From Papaver somniferum (Eukaryota > Streptophyta > Magnoliopsida > Ranunculales > Papaveraceae), in assembly GCF_003573695.1 (NCBI RefSeq), contig NC_039362.1, forward strand, positions 9,616,489 through 9,680,488: a stretch of DNA of 64,000 nt. Reading direction: 5' to 3'. The position numbers and the translations under genes are program-made. Positions 1 through 11,720 of the stretch are shown here, piece after piece. Under the pieces are notes generated by a model. That model made no database searches, had not been told where the DNA came from, and saw only the letters and a program-made list of their open reading frames with translations. Numbering within the stretch: the stretch's first letter is position 1; each line of letters starts with the position of its first letter.

Positions 1-741
1 AATTGAGTATATCGACATCAACAAAATTCTTTGGATTAAGAGTGTTGTTGGCTTAATCTTAAGCGATTACTTCGGTAATTGAACATAAGATAGATCTAAG
101 GACCTTCCGAAGGATTTTATGTTAAGATAAACGGAAGAGCCTTTATCCGACTCATATCACTTGGTTGAATAGAGTTGATACCAAATAGATTTGTTGTTCC
201 TTCACTGTTTGGAATACAAACCAAAGGAATTGTTCCAAGTACGTGAATTATTTATAAGTTCGAGGCGTGGGAATACAGATGGAACTAGGTGAAATATAGG
301 TTTAGTTGCTTGGTTTCAACTATACGAAGTTAGGTGTAATTTTCTGTAGCGTCTTAATCCTGAAAGTATTCAATTCTGGACAAGGTCCCGGGGTTTTTCT
401 CCATTTGCGGTTTCCTCGTTAACAAAATCTTGCTGTGTCATTTACTTTTATTTTTCGTATTATAATTGTTTTATTATAATTAAAATAAATTACACAAACG
501 TTAATTCCTATTTACTTGATAAGCAATCCTATTGTGTTTGGTTAAGTCCGAACCTTTGTATCAAGTAAACATACTTCGTTGTTGTATTGTCTCGATCTCG
601 TATCCATAGACGATCACACGAAGTGTGAACCGATTAGTTGTTATGTCTCGACTCAGTCCATAGACAATCACTTTCGGAGAAAAGACTTATAGGTAGGAAA
701 AGTTTTAGCTTGAGGTATATTAGGGTACCCTCGCCTTTTTA
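1..741 (+). mobile_element. 3' part of a Sirevirus-like Copia LTR (copy 1)
   Basis: This stretch is nearly identical to 6798-7538, at a constant offset of 6797 bp, and that second stretch is the 3' part of the full LTR at 4765-7538. It ends just before a primer-binding site, so it is the U3/R/U5 end of a 5' LTR whose beginning lies outside the window. It contains no gene. A short inverted repeat (CACAC-GAA-GTGTG near 614-626) is visible. The assignment as an LTR rests on repeat structure plus the adjoining primer-binding site. Confidence 0.85.
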
Positions 742-742
742 A

Positions 743-757
743 TAGGTATCAGAGCAG
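743..757 (+). promoter_or_regulatory. Primer-binding site (initiator tRNA-Met type), copy 1
   Basis: The sequence GGTATCAGAGC follows the LTR end with a 2-3 base spacer. It is the standard complement of the 3' end of plant initiator tRNA-Met that primes Copia minus-strand synthesis. The same motif occurs at 7542-7552, and on the minus strand at 20902-20912. Confidence 0.85.
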
Positions 758-811
758 GCTAACATGAAAATATCTAAAAATCTGTGTTTGGTGCGATCCA
801 ACCTATAAGAA

Positions 812-1764
812 ATGAATCTAATGGATGATTCAGTTAACGTAAGTCAAGATGATAAATATGTTCTTAAAGATAACACCTTCTGTGAATCTACTGACCAGGA
901 TGATCTCTACAATGTAGACTCTGGTGATTGGAAGACTTGCCTTCAAATGGAACTTGATGAGATTTCTGAAGATGATGATTCAGAAATTGATCAAGATGTG
1001 AAGATGATCTATCTGAATACTCCTCACTACTAGAAGCTGTCTCTATCAAGAAACTATCTTCTTCAGATGTGATTGGTTTTCTTGCTCATCTCAGCAGAGA
1101 AAACAGGAAACTGAGAAAAGTTTTCTCTGGCTTCTTCTATGGATATCAGACTTCCAGATATCTTCTTAAAGACTACAAAGAAAGTCTTCACTCAAAAACC
1201 CTTGAGTTTGAGAATCTCAACAGGAAACATTACTTGTTGAATAAAAAACTTCTTGACACAGAAGCCATGATTAATTCTCAACATTCAACGAGCAACGATC
1301 AACATGAGTCTGATTCTATCAAGAAAAATCCTCTTGAAGACCAGCTTGCTGAGGCTCTTGAAAAAATCAAGGTGCTAGATGAAGAAGTTGTGAGGCTGAA
1401 AAAACTTAATGATAGCACAATTAACTTATCTTCCATGTCAGATGCAGGTAGATGTCATGGCGACAAACGAGGATTAGGATTTGATGGGATTGATACTTCA
1501 TCGATCAACAAAGAAGTAAAATTCGTAAAGGATATCTGTATGTTTACTTCTGAAAATCCACCAGTACATGTGTGCTTGCATGATTCTCCCAAGTGCTCAA
1601 GCGAGATTCCAACAGAAAAATTCCCCGAATACAAATAGAGGAAGATTCCATCTAAGAAGCAGTATATTGACCGAAAGTATCACAAAGGTAAATTGAAAAA
1701 CTATACACCTTTCAATAAACATTGTTTTTATTGTAGAGAAAAGGGTCATATGCAAAGGGAGTGT
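812..1764 (+). pseudogene. Copia gag, broken (copy 1)
   Basis: This is the remnant of the gag polyprotein of a Sirevirus-type Copia element. The first piece (812-1033) is acidic. The reading then moves to another frame, which runs from about 1005 through 1636 and includes a coiled-coil-like segment rich in K, E and L. That frame ends at a TAG (1636-1638), where the second copy has CAG. Beyond the stop the same frame contains a CX2CX4HX4C zinc knuckle (CFYCREKGHMQREC, 1723-1764) typical of nucleocapsid. A further ORF at 1777-2082 is downstream gag-like sequence in another frame. No protease, integrase or reverse transcriptase follows. The frameshift near 1005 is shared with copy 2; the TAG is private to this copy. 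Confidence 0.75.
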
Positions 1765-3506
1765 AAAAGTTGAAAGATGCAGAATGCTATATCTTTTGTC
1801 TCAAAAGAGTTGGACAATTTCACTTCCAAAAACCTCTCAGATCACTATTGTCCAGTGAGACAACCGAATTTTTATAAGAATTCAAAATCATATCCAAAAG
1901 TAAACAATCCTAAAAGGAAAAATAATGTAAAGGGTAATACCTTTTGCAATAAGGATATGATATCTGATGTTTCAAGGTGGAAAGATGCAGTGTCTCTAGA
2001 AATGAAGAACCTTCATTCAAAGTTTACCTACAAATTGATACCAAAATCTGAGAAGGTATCAAAAGGAAAGTCATCTAGATAAAAAAGGGAAAATCTTGTT
2101 TTAATCCTAAACAAAGATGATTATAAAAGTCTAGTAGTTAGACTCAAACAGGATCTAGAGATATCTAGTGATATCAACGTGAAAACATCTTTTGATGATT
2201 TACTACAAAGTATACAAACAAGAGAAGGGCCGAACAGGTTTCTAAAACCATAGTAATTGTTTCCTCTCTTCTGAAAGGAAAGAATTGATATTCGGTATCT
2301 GTTAGAAAAATCTTTCCTTTTTGGTCTAAAATAAGGATTACAAGTAAGACCGATTATGGTCACCATGTAATATAGTATTACAATGTTTTCACCGTTTGAA
2401 GAAAGTGAGGAAGACTTGACAGAAGAAGTTCCGCAAATAATTAGCGCTTGCATTACCTTGCCTCGTTCAAAAATTCTTTACATGATTCCTTTCATGGTAG
2501 AAGGAAAAGAACAGTATAATCTTGTTTGTGATTATTGTGTTGAAAAGATTGAAAGGACTCTTGAGTCTAGCTGCACATATTATGAGAAAAGAATATATGG
2601 AATTTGTTCTGATTATTGTTCCTTTCCTATCAAGACAACTCTCTGAACAATTCTTGCTCAAAATCTGTTTGAGGGAACAATTGAGCTCATTGGAAGAAGA
2701 GATCTTCTCAAGGATGATCTTCTTTATGCAAAGACAAGTATCGCTGGATACAAAGAATCTATTATAAAATATAGATGGCCTGAAGACCTTGGATAATTTA
2801 GAAGAAATTTAGAGTACTTTAAAGGAGAAGAAACCAAAATTGAGATTCTTCTAAAGGAGTTCTCCAGTAAGGCATGCAATGCAAATATAAGATTAGATTC
2901 TTATTTGAAACTAGGCTACTTTATGTAAAAACTATTATGAATAAAATTATTTGATTGGTAATTTTTCTTGTGATAGTTTTCGGTTTACATAGCATGTGCT
3001 TGAATGCTTTTATCTTATTGCTATGTATGTTTATGGGATATTTGATTTCGGTTTTACTACCTTAATACTCGATCTCATATATTGTGAACCCTTATGGTTT
3101 GGGTGACTTTTTGGTTTAGCAGGATTAAGTTCTATCCCATGTTGGTAGGCTTTATCAAAGAATCATGAGGGGTTATTGTAGAAACAATATGTGAAAAAGT
3201 CACAATATGTTGAATCGGTTTTGGTTTAGCATAAAAGCATATGTGTTTCGACGGTTTTCAGCTCTTTCTTGCAATTGTTAAAACCGTTTTTCAACCTTTC
3301 TATGGTAAAGGTTGAGGGTTGTTGTTATTCTCTTGTTTGTGCATAAGGATGACAACGTGATGATATTTCGATATCAATTCTCCCTGGACGAAGATGCAAA
3401 CATATTGGAGAAGTGGATGCGAAATTCTAGGTAACAATCTTGTTAGTTAATTGTTTTCCTGTTTAACAAAAACCTGAGTTTATATTATATATATTTGTTG
3501 CTTTTG

Positions 3507-3800
3507 CTTAACAAAATTTTGGTACAATTGATGTTTATTCCATGATGCGTGTGTGGATGTGTAATTCACTTGGTTCATGTTAAGAAAAGCTATTATTATC
3601 TTGCTTTATTATGTGGTATCAATTGTTTAGGCTTACAAAATTCCGGTACAATTGATGTTGTGTGTGATTCAATTGGTTCCGGTTAAGAAAAACTATTGTT
3701 ATCTTCATTTTGTATGATATCAATTGTTTAGGCTTACAAAATTTCGGTGCAATTGCGGTGCTTTTAATGTCTATGTTGTTTCAATTACTTCCGGTTGAGG
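3507..3800 (+). repeat. Three degenerate direct repeats (about 100-125 bp)
   Basis: Units begin at about 3507, 3630 and 3732 and share the blocks TACAAAATTYCGGTRCAATTG, a middle TTCAATTGGTTCCGGTTAAG-like block, and the end ATCAATTGTTTA. They lie in the untranslated 3' half of the Copia internal region. Unit length and divergence were judged by eye. Confidence 0.6.
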
Positions 3801-4390
3801 TGAATAATTATGCAAGTTGATTTATTTTGGTTGGACGAATTATTTATGGCTTAACAAAATAAAAAGTGTACGGGATGAGTTGTTTAGTCCAATTCGATTC
3901 CGGATAAGAGAAACTAAGTTAATTCTGATCTTAGTTAGACTTATCAAAGTGAGGTTTCAGTTACTCAAGTCTAATTGAATGCCTTAACAAGAAATGCTAG
4001 TTAACTAACCTAGTACTTGTCTTGTTTAAAATTGAAAGGTCTAAGTTTATGGATAATTAGAACCTGATGAGAAAAATAGAGTTTATCTTTATTTTGGTCT
4101 TATCGAATTAAGCGGTTGTTTTTTAACAATCGGTTTAGCAAAGGGACTAAAGTGCTTAGTTGATTTTTGGTTTGCTAAACTAAATTGGAAAAATTGTTTC
4201 AGACAATTGTTTCCTTGATAACATATCAAAATAAAACTACTTGTAATTTCGGCTTTGATATTAGTTATCAGAACATGATGTGTGGAACCCTCGTGCCTAA
4301 CTCTACAAGTTTGCAAGTTTATTTTGAGATTTGTAAGATTCTTTTCGTGTTGTCCTTTATTTTTTCCGTTTCTTTGTCATTTTTGTGACA

Positions 4391-4763
4391 AAAAAGGGGG
4401 AGAAATATATGGAGTAAACAGGTGATATTGGCATTGATTTTATATCGATTGGTATCGCTAAGGAAAAGAACAATGGTGCTTGAACGTTTATCTAACGAAA
4501 GAGTGAAAGCACAGACTAAGGGGGAGTAACATGTCATATGAATTGGTATAACAAAGACGTTCGGATTGAATATATACCTATATTCCTTAGGGGGAGTAAT
4601 AGCTTTATTATTATAATGTCAACAACGACATTTTCAAGGATTGAATGTAAGCAGTTTTACTGTGCTGTTAAATCGGGAATCAAGCGGATGTGTAATGAAT
4701 TCTTGTAATTTGTTTATCCATATGATGTAAGAGTTTTGTCACTAAAATTGACAAAGGGGGAGA
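4391..4763 (+). promoter_or_regulatory. Multiple polypurine tracts before the 3' LTR
   Basis: Purine runs of the form A(n)GGGGGAG occur at 4391-4402, 4518-4526, 4590-4596 and 4753-4763. The last directly precedes the LTR start TGTTAGAGC at 4765 and is the functional polypurine tract by position. Repeated polypurine tracts upstream of the 3' LTR are a known hallmark of Sireviruses (SIRE/Maximus lineage of Copia). Confidence 0.75.
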
Positions 4764-4764
4764 T

Positions 4765-7538
4765 TGTTAGAGCATGGATTGGTTGAACCCACCAAGTGTT
4801 GGTATGTCAAGTTTGGTTGTCATATTTTAGTGAATCAAAACTCATGTTAAGAATCACTTGATTATGTACAAGAGTCAACTTCGTATAGGTTAGCTTGAAA
4901 GTATTAGGACATGAGACATTACAAATATTGCGAAATCTTGAAGATGTGAAGAAGCAAGGAGCTAAAATGACAACAATCATCCTTCCACTTGAGGTTAGTG
5001 ATACTTGACTTGAACTGTGTCATTCCCTAACATATTTTTCAAGTCGTGCATATTGAAAACATAACTGTAACATATTTTGAACTCTAGATAGACATAGTGT
5101 TAAGGAATACAATAAGAGGTTTATTACTTAACCATTAAACTCTGTAGATAAGACATCGCCATATTGTGATTATGTATGGGTATGAGGTGAGGATTTCATC
5201 CTAGGGAACAATGTTTACATGTGTTCTAAGGAAGTAAGTTCATAAACTTGTTTGTGAACCGAAAAACAAATTGCCAGGTGTTATTGGTTTTGTTATTTAT
5301 TGCATATATTATGAACAATCAATATGTGTGATTAAGTATAACCGCTCACAACTTATTTGTGTTCTTGGTAGCACTATTCACAAAGGCCTGACTTATGTAT
5401 CAATATGACTTTTATTAGTGAAATCGATCTTAAGTAATCATGTGAGATGGTATGATTGGGTTTGTATTTTGTCTGACCAAATATGGGAAAGGGGAACAGA
5501 TCCTAGTAAGAGGTGCAGTATGTCACAAAGGGGAACCGATCCTTGTATGGGGTGCAACAAGATTTATAGCAAAAAGGGGAACCGATCCTATGGACATGTG
5601 CAACATATAAAAGTTAGATACCATATATATGTGGGGAACCAATCCTAGTACCTAGTCAACTGAATTTTGTAAAGCTAGTGTGACTATGCACAGTACTCAC
5701 ATGTAGGTAAAACCGAAACTTGTTTTGGTAGAACCGTTAAACCCATGATTTTTATTGAATGTTGGTTTGATCAATCACATAGTTCTTGAAAATAAGATGA
5801 ACCAATTCTAAACTTGTTTGGAAGTGTGGCAAATTAGTTTCAAGGTTGTAAGTGTGAAAGAGAACTTACAAAGTAAGGATGTCGACATACTTTGAACATG
5901 TGTTGTGAATGTTTATTTCTTTAATTGTTCAAATATATTCCTTAACGGCTAAGGGAAGAGAATCCCAGGATTGAAACATAAGTAAGTTAACGATCTTTTA
6001 ATTAAGGTTATTAATTTCATTTTGTAGGGAAATTCCAGAATTAGTAATGTGCATTTAATAATTAGATTTTCCGAGAGATTTCGATCATTATTTTTGGACA
6101 GAGCATTTCCAGAAATTATGAAAACAGAATTTGTGCTTTAATGAATATCTTGAGAATATTTTCGGTTTTGGAAATTCCTTGGTGTCCAAACTTCCTTTTC
6201 TAAAAATAATTGAAGTTTGCCTTTCTAACAAATTGATCCTTCGTAACAACATACTTCCTCTTTTGTTGTTGTCACTGGTGTATCCGCCTATTCGGAGAGG
6301 AAAGTAGCCTAATCAGGCGAAATCTCTTACTATCGCTCAGTTTTAAGTCTTCTTTGGGATTGAGAAGCTCTAGTGTGTACCGTTGGTGGGAGACTAGATA
6401 ATTGCGGTTTATCTTTTTTTTTCGATTGATTTGATTGACTAACAGTGGTTGAAATCTGATTGCACCTAGTTTGTTTATTCTTGAGAATATTCTCTTCTGA
6501 TATAAGAATCACTCAAACTAGTTCAGAGTTTCGACAGGGATCTTTAGACTGTTGTGAGTTCTAAAGACGATCTTGTGATAATCCATTGTTAACAGACTAC
6601 GTTCTGTGCGTGATTGATCATAAGAGATTCAAGTGATTGTGTGAAGGTTTTTATTGAAGGTTTAAGAAGATTTGAAAACAAAGAAGATAATGAAGATGTG
6701 ACTTGGGTTTTATAATCTTTGGTGTGCACAATACTTGTTTTGGTAAAAGAGGATCCAATTAATAATCGGTTTATCCTTGTGGTAGATTGGATTGATTAAT
6801 TGAGTAGATCGTCATCAACACAAATCTTTGGATTAAGAGTGTTGTTGGATTAATATTAAACGATTACTTCGGTAATTGAACATAAGATAGATCTAAGGAC
6901 CTGACGAAGGAGTTTATGTAAAGATAAACGTAAGAGCCTTTATCCGACTCACATCACTTGGTTGAATAGAGTTGATACCAAACAGATTTGTTGTTCCTTT
7001 ACTGTTTGGAATACGAACCTAAGGAATTGTTCCAAGTACGTGACTTATTTATAAGTTGGAGGCGTGGGAATACAGACGGAACTAGGTGAACTATAGGTTT
7101 AGTTACTTGGTCTCAACTATACGAAGTTAGGTGTAATTTTGCGTAGCGGCTTAATCCTGAGAGTATTCAATTCTGGACAAGGTCTCGGGGTTTTTCTGCA
7201 TTTGTGGTTTCCTCGTTAACAAAATCTTGCTGTGTCATTTACTTTTATTTTCCGTATTATAATTATTTTATTATGATTAAAATAAATTACACAAACGTTA
7301 ATTCCTATTTACTTGATAAGCAATCCTATTGTGTTTGGTTAAGTCCGAACCTTTGTATCAAGTAAACATACTTCGTTGTTGTATTGTCTCGATCTCGTAT
7401 CCATAGACGATCACACGAAGTGTGAACCGATTAGTTGTTATGTCTCGACTCAGTCCATAGACAATCACTTTCGGAGAAAAGACTTATAGGTAGGAAAAGT
7501 TTTAGCTTGAGGTATATTAGGGTACCCTCGCCTTTTTA
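4765..7538 (+). mobile_element. Full-length Sirevirus-like LTR (2774 bp)
   Basis: The left edge is TGTTAGAGC immediately after a polypurine tract; the right edge lies just before the primer-binding site at 7542. The length fits the long LTRs of Sirevirus-type Copia elements. The 3' 741 bp match 1-741. No gene is contained; the small ORFs inside (e.g. 5418-5648) come from repeats. The right edge was set by comparison with the minus-strand Copia LTR at 20915, because the canonical CA terminus is degenerate here. Confidence 0.85.
5490..5646 (+). repeat. Four copies of GGGGAACCGATCCT in the LTR
   Basis: A 14-base motif recurs at 5490-5503 (one mismatch), 5530-5543, 5576-5589 and 5633-5646 (one mismatch), spaced 40-57 bp apart. 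It lies in the first third of the LTR, the position of U3 promoter/enhancer repeats. A regulatory role is inferred from location only. Confidence 0.6.
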
Positions 7539-8877
7539 ATAGGTATCAGAGCAGGCTAACATGAAAATATCTAAAAATCTGTGTTTGGTGCGATCCAACC
7601 TATAAGAAATGAATCTAATGGATGATTCAGTTAACGTAAGTCAAGATGATAAATATGTTCTTAAAGATAACACCTTCTGTGAATCTACTGACCAGGATGA
7701 TCTCTACAATGTAGACTCTGGTGATTGGAAGACTTGCCTTCAAATGGAACTTGATGAGATTTCTGAAGATGATGATTCAGAAATTGATCAAGATGTGAAG
7801 ATGATCTATCTGAATACTCCTCACTACTAGAAGCTGTCTCTATCAAGAAACTATCTTCTTCAGATGTGATTGGTTTTCTTGCTCATCTCAGCAGAGAAAA
7901 CAGGAAACTGAGAAAAATTTTCTCTGGCTTCTTCTATGGATATCAGACTTCCAGATATCTTCTTAAAGACTACAAAGAAAGTCTTCACTCAAAAACCCTT
8001 GAGTTTGAGAATCTCAATAGGAAACATTACTTGTTGAATAAAAAACTTCTTGACACAGAAGCCATGATTAATTCTCAACATTCAACGAGCAACGATCAAC
8101 ATGAGTCTGATTCTGTCAAGAAAAATCCTCTTGAAGACCAGCTTGCTGAGGCTCTTGAAAAAATCAAGATGCTAGATGAAGAAGTTGTGAGGCTGAAAAA
8201 GCTTAATGATAGCACAATTAACTTATCTTCCATGTTAGATGCAGGTAGATGTCATGGCGACAAACGAGGATTAGGATTTGATGGGATTGATACTTCATCG
8301 ATCAACAAAGAAGTACAATTCGTAAAGGCTATCTGTATGTTTACTCCTGAAAATTTACCAGTACATGTGTGCTTGCATGATTCGCCCAAGTGCTCAAGCG
8401 AGATTCCAACAGAAAAATTCCCCAAATACAAACAGAGGAAGATTCCATCTAAGAAGCAGTAAATTGACCGAAAGTCTCATAAAGGTAAATCGAAAACCTA
8501 TACACCTTTCAATAAACATTGTTTTTATTGTAGAGAAAAAGGTCATATGCAAAGGGAGTGTAAAATTCGAAAGATGCAGAATGTTATATCTTTTGTCTCA
8601 AAAGAGTTGGACAATTTCACTTCCAAAAACCTCTCAGATCACTATTGTCCAATGAGACAACCGAATTTTTATAAGAATTCAAAATCATATCCAAAAGGAA
8701 ACAATCCTAAAAGGAAAAATAATGTAAAGGGTAATACCTTTTTCAATAAGGATATGAGATCTGATGTTTCAAAGTGAAAAGATACAGTGTCTCTAGAAAT
8801 GAAGAACCTTCATTCAAAGTCTACCTACAAATTGATACCAAAATCTGAGATGGTATCAAAAGGAAAGTCATCCAGAT
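7539..8877 (+). mobile_element. Second internal region of the Copia element (truncated)
   Basis: This repeats 742-2080 at an offset of 6797 bp, starting with the same primer-binding site and running through gag. Similarity to copy 1 stops at about 8877, after the SKGKSSR codons, where copy 1 continues into different sequence. The order LTR, internal, LTR, internal indicates recombination between LTRs of tandem elements or truncation of a neighbouring copy. Confidence 0.8.
7609..8777 (+). pseudogene. Copia gag, broken (copy 2)
   Basis: The first 73-residue piece (7609-7830) is identical to that of copy 1 and ends in the same frame break. The main piece runs to a TAA at 8460-8462, where copy 1 has TAT. 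At 8433 this copy keeps CAG where copy 1 has TAG. The zinc knuckle CFYCREKGHMQREC follows at about 8520-8561, in frame after the stop, and a last gag-like piece spans 8547-8777. The two copies therefore share one frameshift but carry different stops. Confidence 0.75.
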
Positions 8878-9110
8878 CTAAATTGGCCCGTTATCCATAA
8901 ACAACTCAAGAAGAGAAAGGCTCAATTAAAAAAACTTTTCAACAACGAATATTTGCCTATGTGAGAAGTTTCACACATCTTAGCTCAATAAATTTTGTAT
9001 ACCCATATGAGAGAAAATTTAGAGCATAAGAGGAGCAATTTTTGATGCACAAAATTTCAAAAAGAAATTAAGAAGTTAAAAGCTTGACAAGACAAACACA
9101 AATACTTATC
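8878..9110. other. Unassigned junction between Copia and Gypsy elements
   Basis: This AT-rich stretch has no ORF of note. It is not matched in the first Copia copy, nor just upstream of the Gypsy 3' LTR homology at 19500. It may be Copia internal sequence deleted from copy 1, or the left part of the Gypsy 5' LTR. Confidence 0.4.
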
Positions 9111-9422
9111 AATCAGAGCTTATCTTATTTATTTACGTAGAATACACAACAAACCTAAAATATTCGATCACCATTAATCTCACACATTTCTCAGCTTCCC
9201 TCCTACAGATCGACTCATCCTCTCTTGTGACCGAATTTACTCTGAAACGACCATTGTCTTGGTTTAGGCCGGATTCCTACAGATTGATCTCTCGAACTTA
9301 AAGCACTTCCTTCTTGCAGTGCATCTGTGTGAGGTTAAGAATTTTGCTCGGTTCAAGGAGTCTCCTTCGTACGGTCGTCTCCTCAATTCCTTAAAAACTA
9401 GCAAATCGCTTTTCCCCATCTA
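9111..9422 (+). mobile_element. Gypsy 5' LTR, homologous part
   Basis: About 312 bp match 19500-19810 in direct orientation with scattered substitutions, ending in CCCCATCTA in both. A primer-binding-site-like TTGGCGACC follows at 9427. The same orientation at both ends of a gag-bearing interior identifies these as the LTR pair, or their 3' parts. A clear TG start could not be placed. A related but reversed segment occurs near 37630-37800. Confidence 0.75.
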
Positions 9423-9425
9423 AAG

Positions 9426-9445
9426 ATTGGCGACCACAGTGAGAG
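9426..9445 (+). promoter_or_regulatory. Probable Gypsy primer-binding site
   Basis: TTGGCGACCACAGTGAGA follows the LTR by a few bases. Its start matches the TTGGCGAC form used by several plant Gypsy elements (Tat/Ogre type); the rest has drifted, so the tRNA is not assigned. Confidence 0.5.
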
Positions 9446-9481
9446 ATCATTCTCTCGGTTGCAATCTCAATTCTCACAAAT

Positions 9482-10680
9482 ATGGTCGGTCTTAGGTCTG
9501 GTTCAGTTACTAATACGGGTTCAACACCCAACCCCAATATTGCAAGCTCTAGTGGTGCTGCCAACACCACTCCTCCGACGCAACCTGCCACTACCAGTCC
9601 TCCCGCGCAACCTGCTACTGTTACTCCTCTGGCACAACCTGCCACCACTACTCCTCCAAGCGCTCCGGTGATCACCCCTGCAAGTGACAACACTGGCGCC
9701 ATCAACAATCCATTCTTTGGTCGGTCTCCTGAAGAAATCAGAGAAAATTCACCTATCATTGGTGATCTCATGAAGGTGCAAGAGACTCTTGCCAAAAATC
9801 AGACTGACATGGTTGCTACTCAGAAATAATTATGCAATTATCTCAAGACTCTTACAGACAAGATATCAGAGAAAACTCAGGAGAAAGGAAAAGCTAAGGA
9901 AACATCTTCCAGTGCTGATCTTGAAGTCACTCCAATCCATGTAGTAGATAATGAAGAAGTTCCTAAAGATAAAGCCGCAGACAATCTTCCAGCGAAGGAA
10001 CAATCCAGTTTCATCACCCGTGAAGACTTGGAGCGCCTCTTGGAGGACTGTGGAAAAGATAAAACTTCATTTGTCCATCGTCACCGACCTCCATACCCTG
10101 CTGCTACACAAAGGATTCCTCTACAAAAATATTATACTTCTCCAACATTCACACTTTATGATGGAACATGCAATGCAAGAGAACATGTTTCCCGTTTTCT
10201 GGAGGCATTGGGCGAACATGAGCACAACCATGTTGTTCGTCTGAAGAAATTTTCAAAATCTTTGAAAGGAAGGGCATATACCTGGTACAATAACATCACA
10301 CCAGGAAGTATTACTAGTTGGGGAGAAATGATTAATGCTTTCTACAAAAAATATTTATTCGTCTCAGAGCAAATCACCCTCTCTGATCTCGGAAGGATGG
10401 TTCAAAGGAGCAATGAACATCCTAATGATTATGCGAAAAGGTTCAGAGTTCAAGCTCTGGACTGTCATGATCCAAATGTCACAGAACAACAACTCGTGGA
10501 CTTGTGAATCAATGGAATGATCCCGGTCTACAGATCTTTATTGGAAAATCTCAGGTTCCAGACTTTCTCATAAATTCATGAAGCGGCTAAAAGATCTGCA
10601 ACTACTGCACCTGCTTTACTGGAAAGAGCAAAGTCCGCAAGATCGAGGAACCTCGAAGTAGGCGACACCTAGTCAACAAT
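9482..10680 (+). pseudogene. Gypsy gag with premature stops
   Basis: The frame opens with MVGLRSGS and a proline/threonine/alanine-rich leader with repeated PPTQPAT-like units. It is interrupted by TAA at 9827-9829 and continues in the same frame into a retrotransposon gag domain (Retrotrans_gag family). That domain has the signatures FTLYDGTCNAREHV, LKGRAYTWYNNI, and YAKRFRVQALDC at about 10140-10470. A TGA at 10505-10507 sits where the family reads a sense codon; the frame resumes with INGMIPVYRSLLENLRF. The single-frame continuity shows that only nonsense changes, not frameshifts, broke this part. The product would be the virus-like-particle structural protein. Confidence 0.8.
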
Positions 10681-11280
10681 CATTACAATCTCCAGCCTTC
10701 AAAAACATTGTTGCTGAAAGGAATGAAAGGAAAGCCGAGACACATCATCGAAGCGTTTCTTCAACATCCCAGGATCATCTGAAGGCGCAAACAAAAGATA
10801 ACCAATCATGAAATGCACAAACCTCGACCCGGCATCAACGAATAGGTAAATGATCATACAGACTCAAACTTCCCTCTTCTCATGAAGGAGTGATCGAGTT
10901 ACTGGAAGTCTGGGTTCAAGATGGTGCAATCAAATTGTCGTTCATCAGGAGAGAGAGCCAACTGAAGAAGAAATAGAGAATCTCAGATATTGTCGCCTTC
11001 ATAGGTTCTTCAATCATCCAACAAGTGACTGCAATATTTTGAAGCGCATGTTCAAAGAGAAGGTCGATCCAGGAGAGCTTCAACTAAAGACTGAAGGAGG
11101 GCACAAAGATCCTCTCTCAATCAGAACCTCAATCTCTCTGAGCAATCATTCAACGAAGCAGTTCAATCCTTGGTCGAACATATACGTGAATTGCTCTATC
11201 TGTCTAAAGCACAAAAGAAAGACATGTTCACAGCACTGAAACACAGCGTGTAAAATGTCTGTCCATCTCAGAAATATTCC

Positions 11281-11720
11281 ATGAACCCTCAGCCGGAGAT
11301 GCACGACTGGGGACTGCTTACCACATTCCATCTCAGAGGAAATGAATTCGGAAGAATGATCGATACTGACACCGCCATCAACGTCATTCCACTGAAAACC
11401 CCCAGAGCCACAGGAATCACTCGAAAAGAATCTATTCGTGATCCCATCTCAATCAGAGACCTTGAATGAACGCTCGGAAATATTTATGGCTACATCACTC
11501 TCAAAGTGAACATAAGTTCAACCTGGACAAAAACCAAGTTTCACATAATCAGGAAGATCCAGGATATGACATGTTTTTCAGACGAGCGTGGATCCACGCT
11601 AAAAATATGGGTACTGACAAAGCGCTTTTGGTTGTACATCTCTCCAACAAAGAAAGTTCTGATCCAGAAGATTTGGCGGACATTCCATCATCAAATCACT
11701 TGGGGAATTTTGAACTTTGA
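11281..11720 (+). pseudogene. Gypsy retropepsin remnant
   Basis: The peptide IDTDTAINVIPLKT corresponds to the active-site loop of plant Gypsy aspartic proteases (normally DTGSAVNLIP), with the DTG triad changed to DTD. Downstream, in shifted frames, TLKVNISSTWTKTKFHII and FFRRAWIH match the later conserved blocks of the same domain (the latter the usual LGRPWIH). At least two frame changes and a stop at 11467 make it inactive. Confidence 0.65.

Larger units (their letters stand above)
2083..4764 (+). mobile_element. Non-coding internal region of the Copia element
   Basis: About 2.7 kb lie between gag and the 3' LTR. The longest ORFs here are under 110 codons and I recognise no pol motifs, so the element is non-autonomous. 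Three degenerate direct repeats occupy about 3507-3800, each with a block like ACAAAATTCCGGTACAATTG followed by CCGGTTAAGAAAA and ATCAATTGTTTAGGCTT. Four polypurine tracts lie near its 3' end and are listed separately. Confidence 0.7.

Noticed and set aside
9391..9795. 134-codon minus-strand ORF with VVAGCAGG repeats
   Set aside because: It is the antisense shadow of the proline/threonine-rich gag leader.
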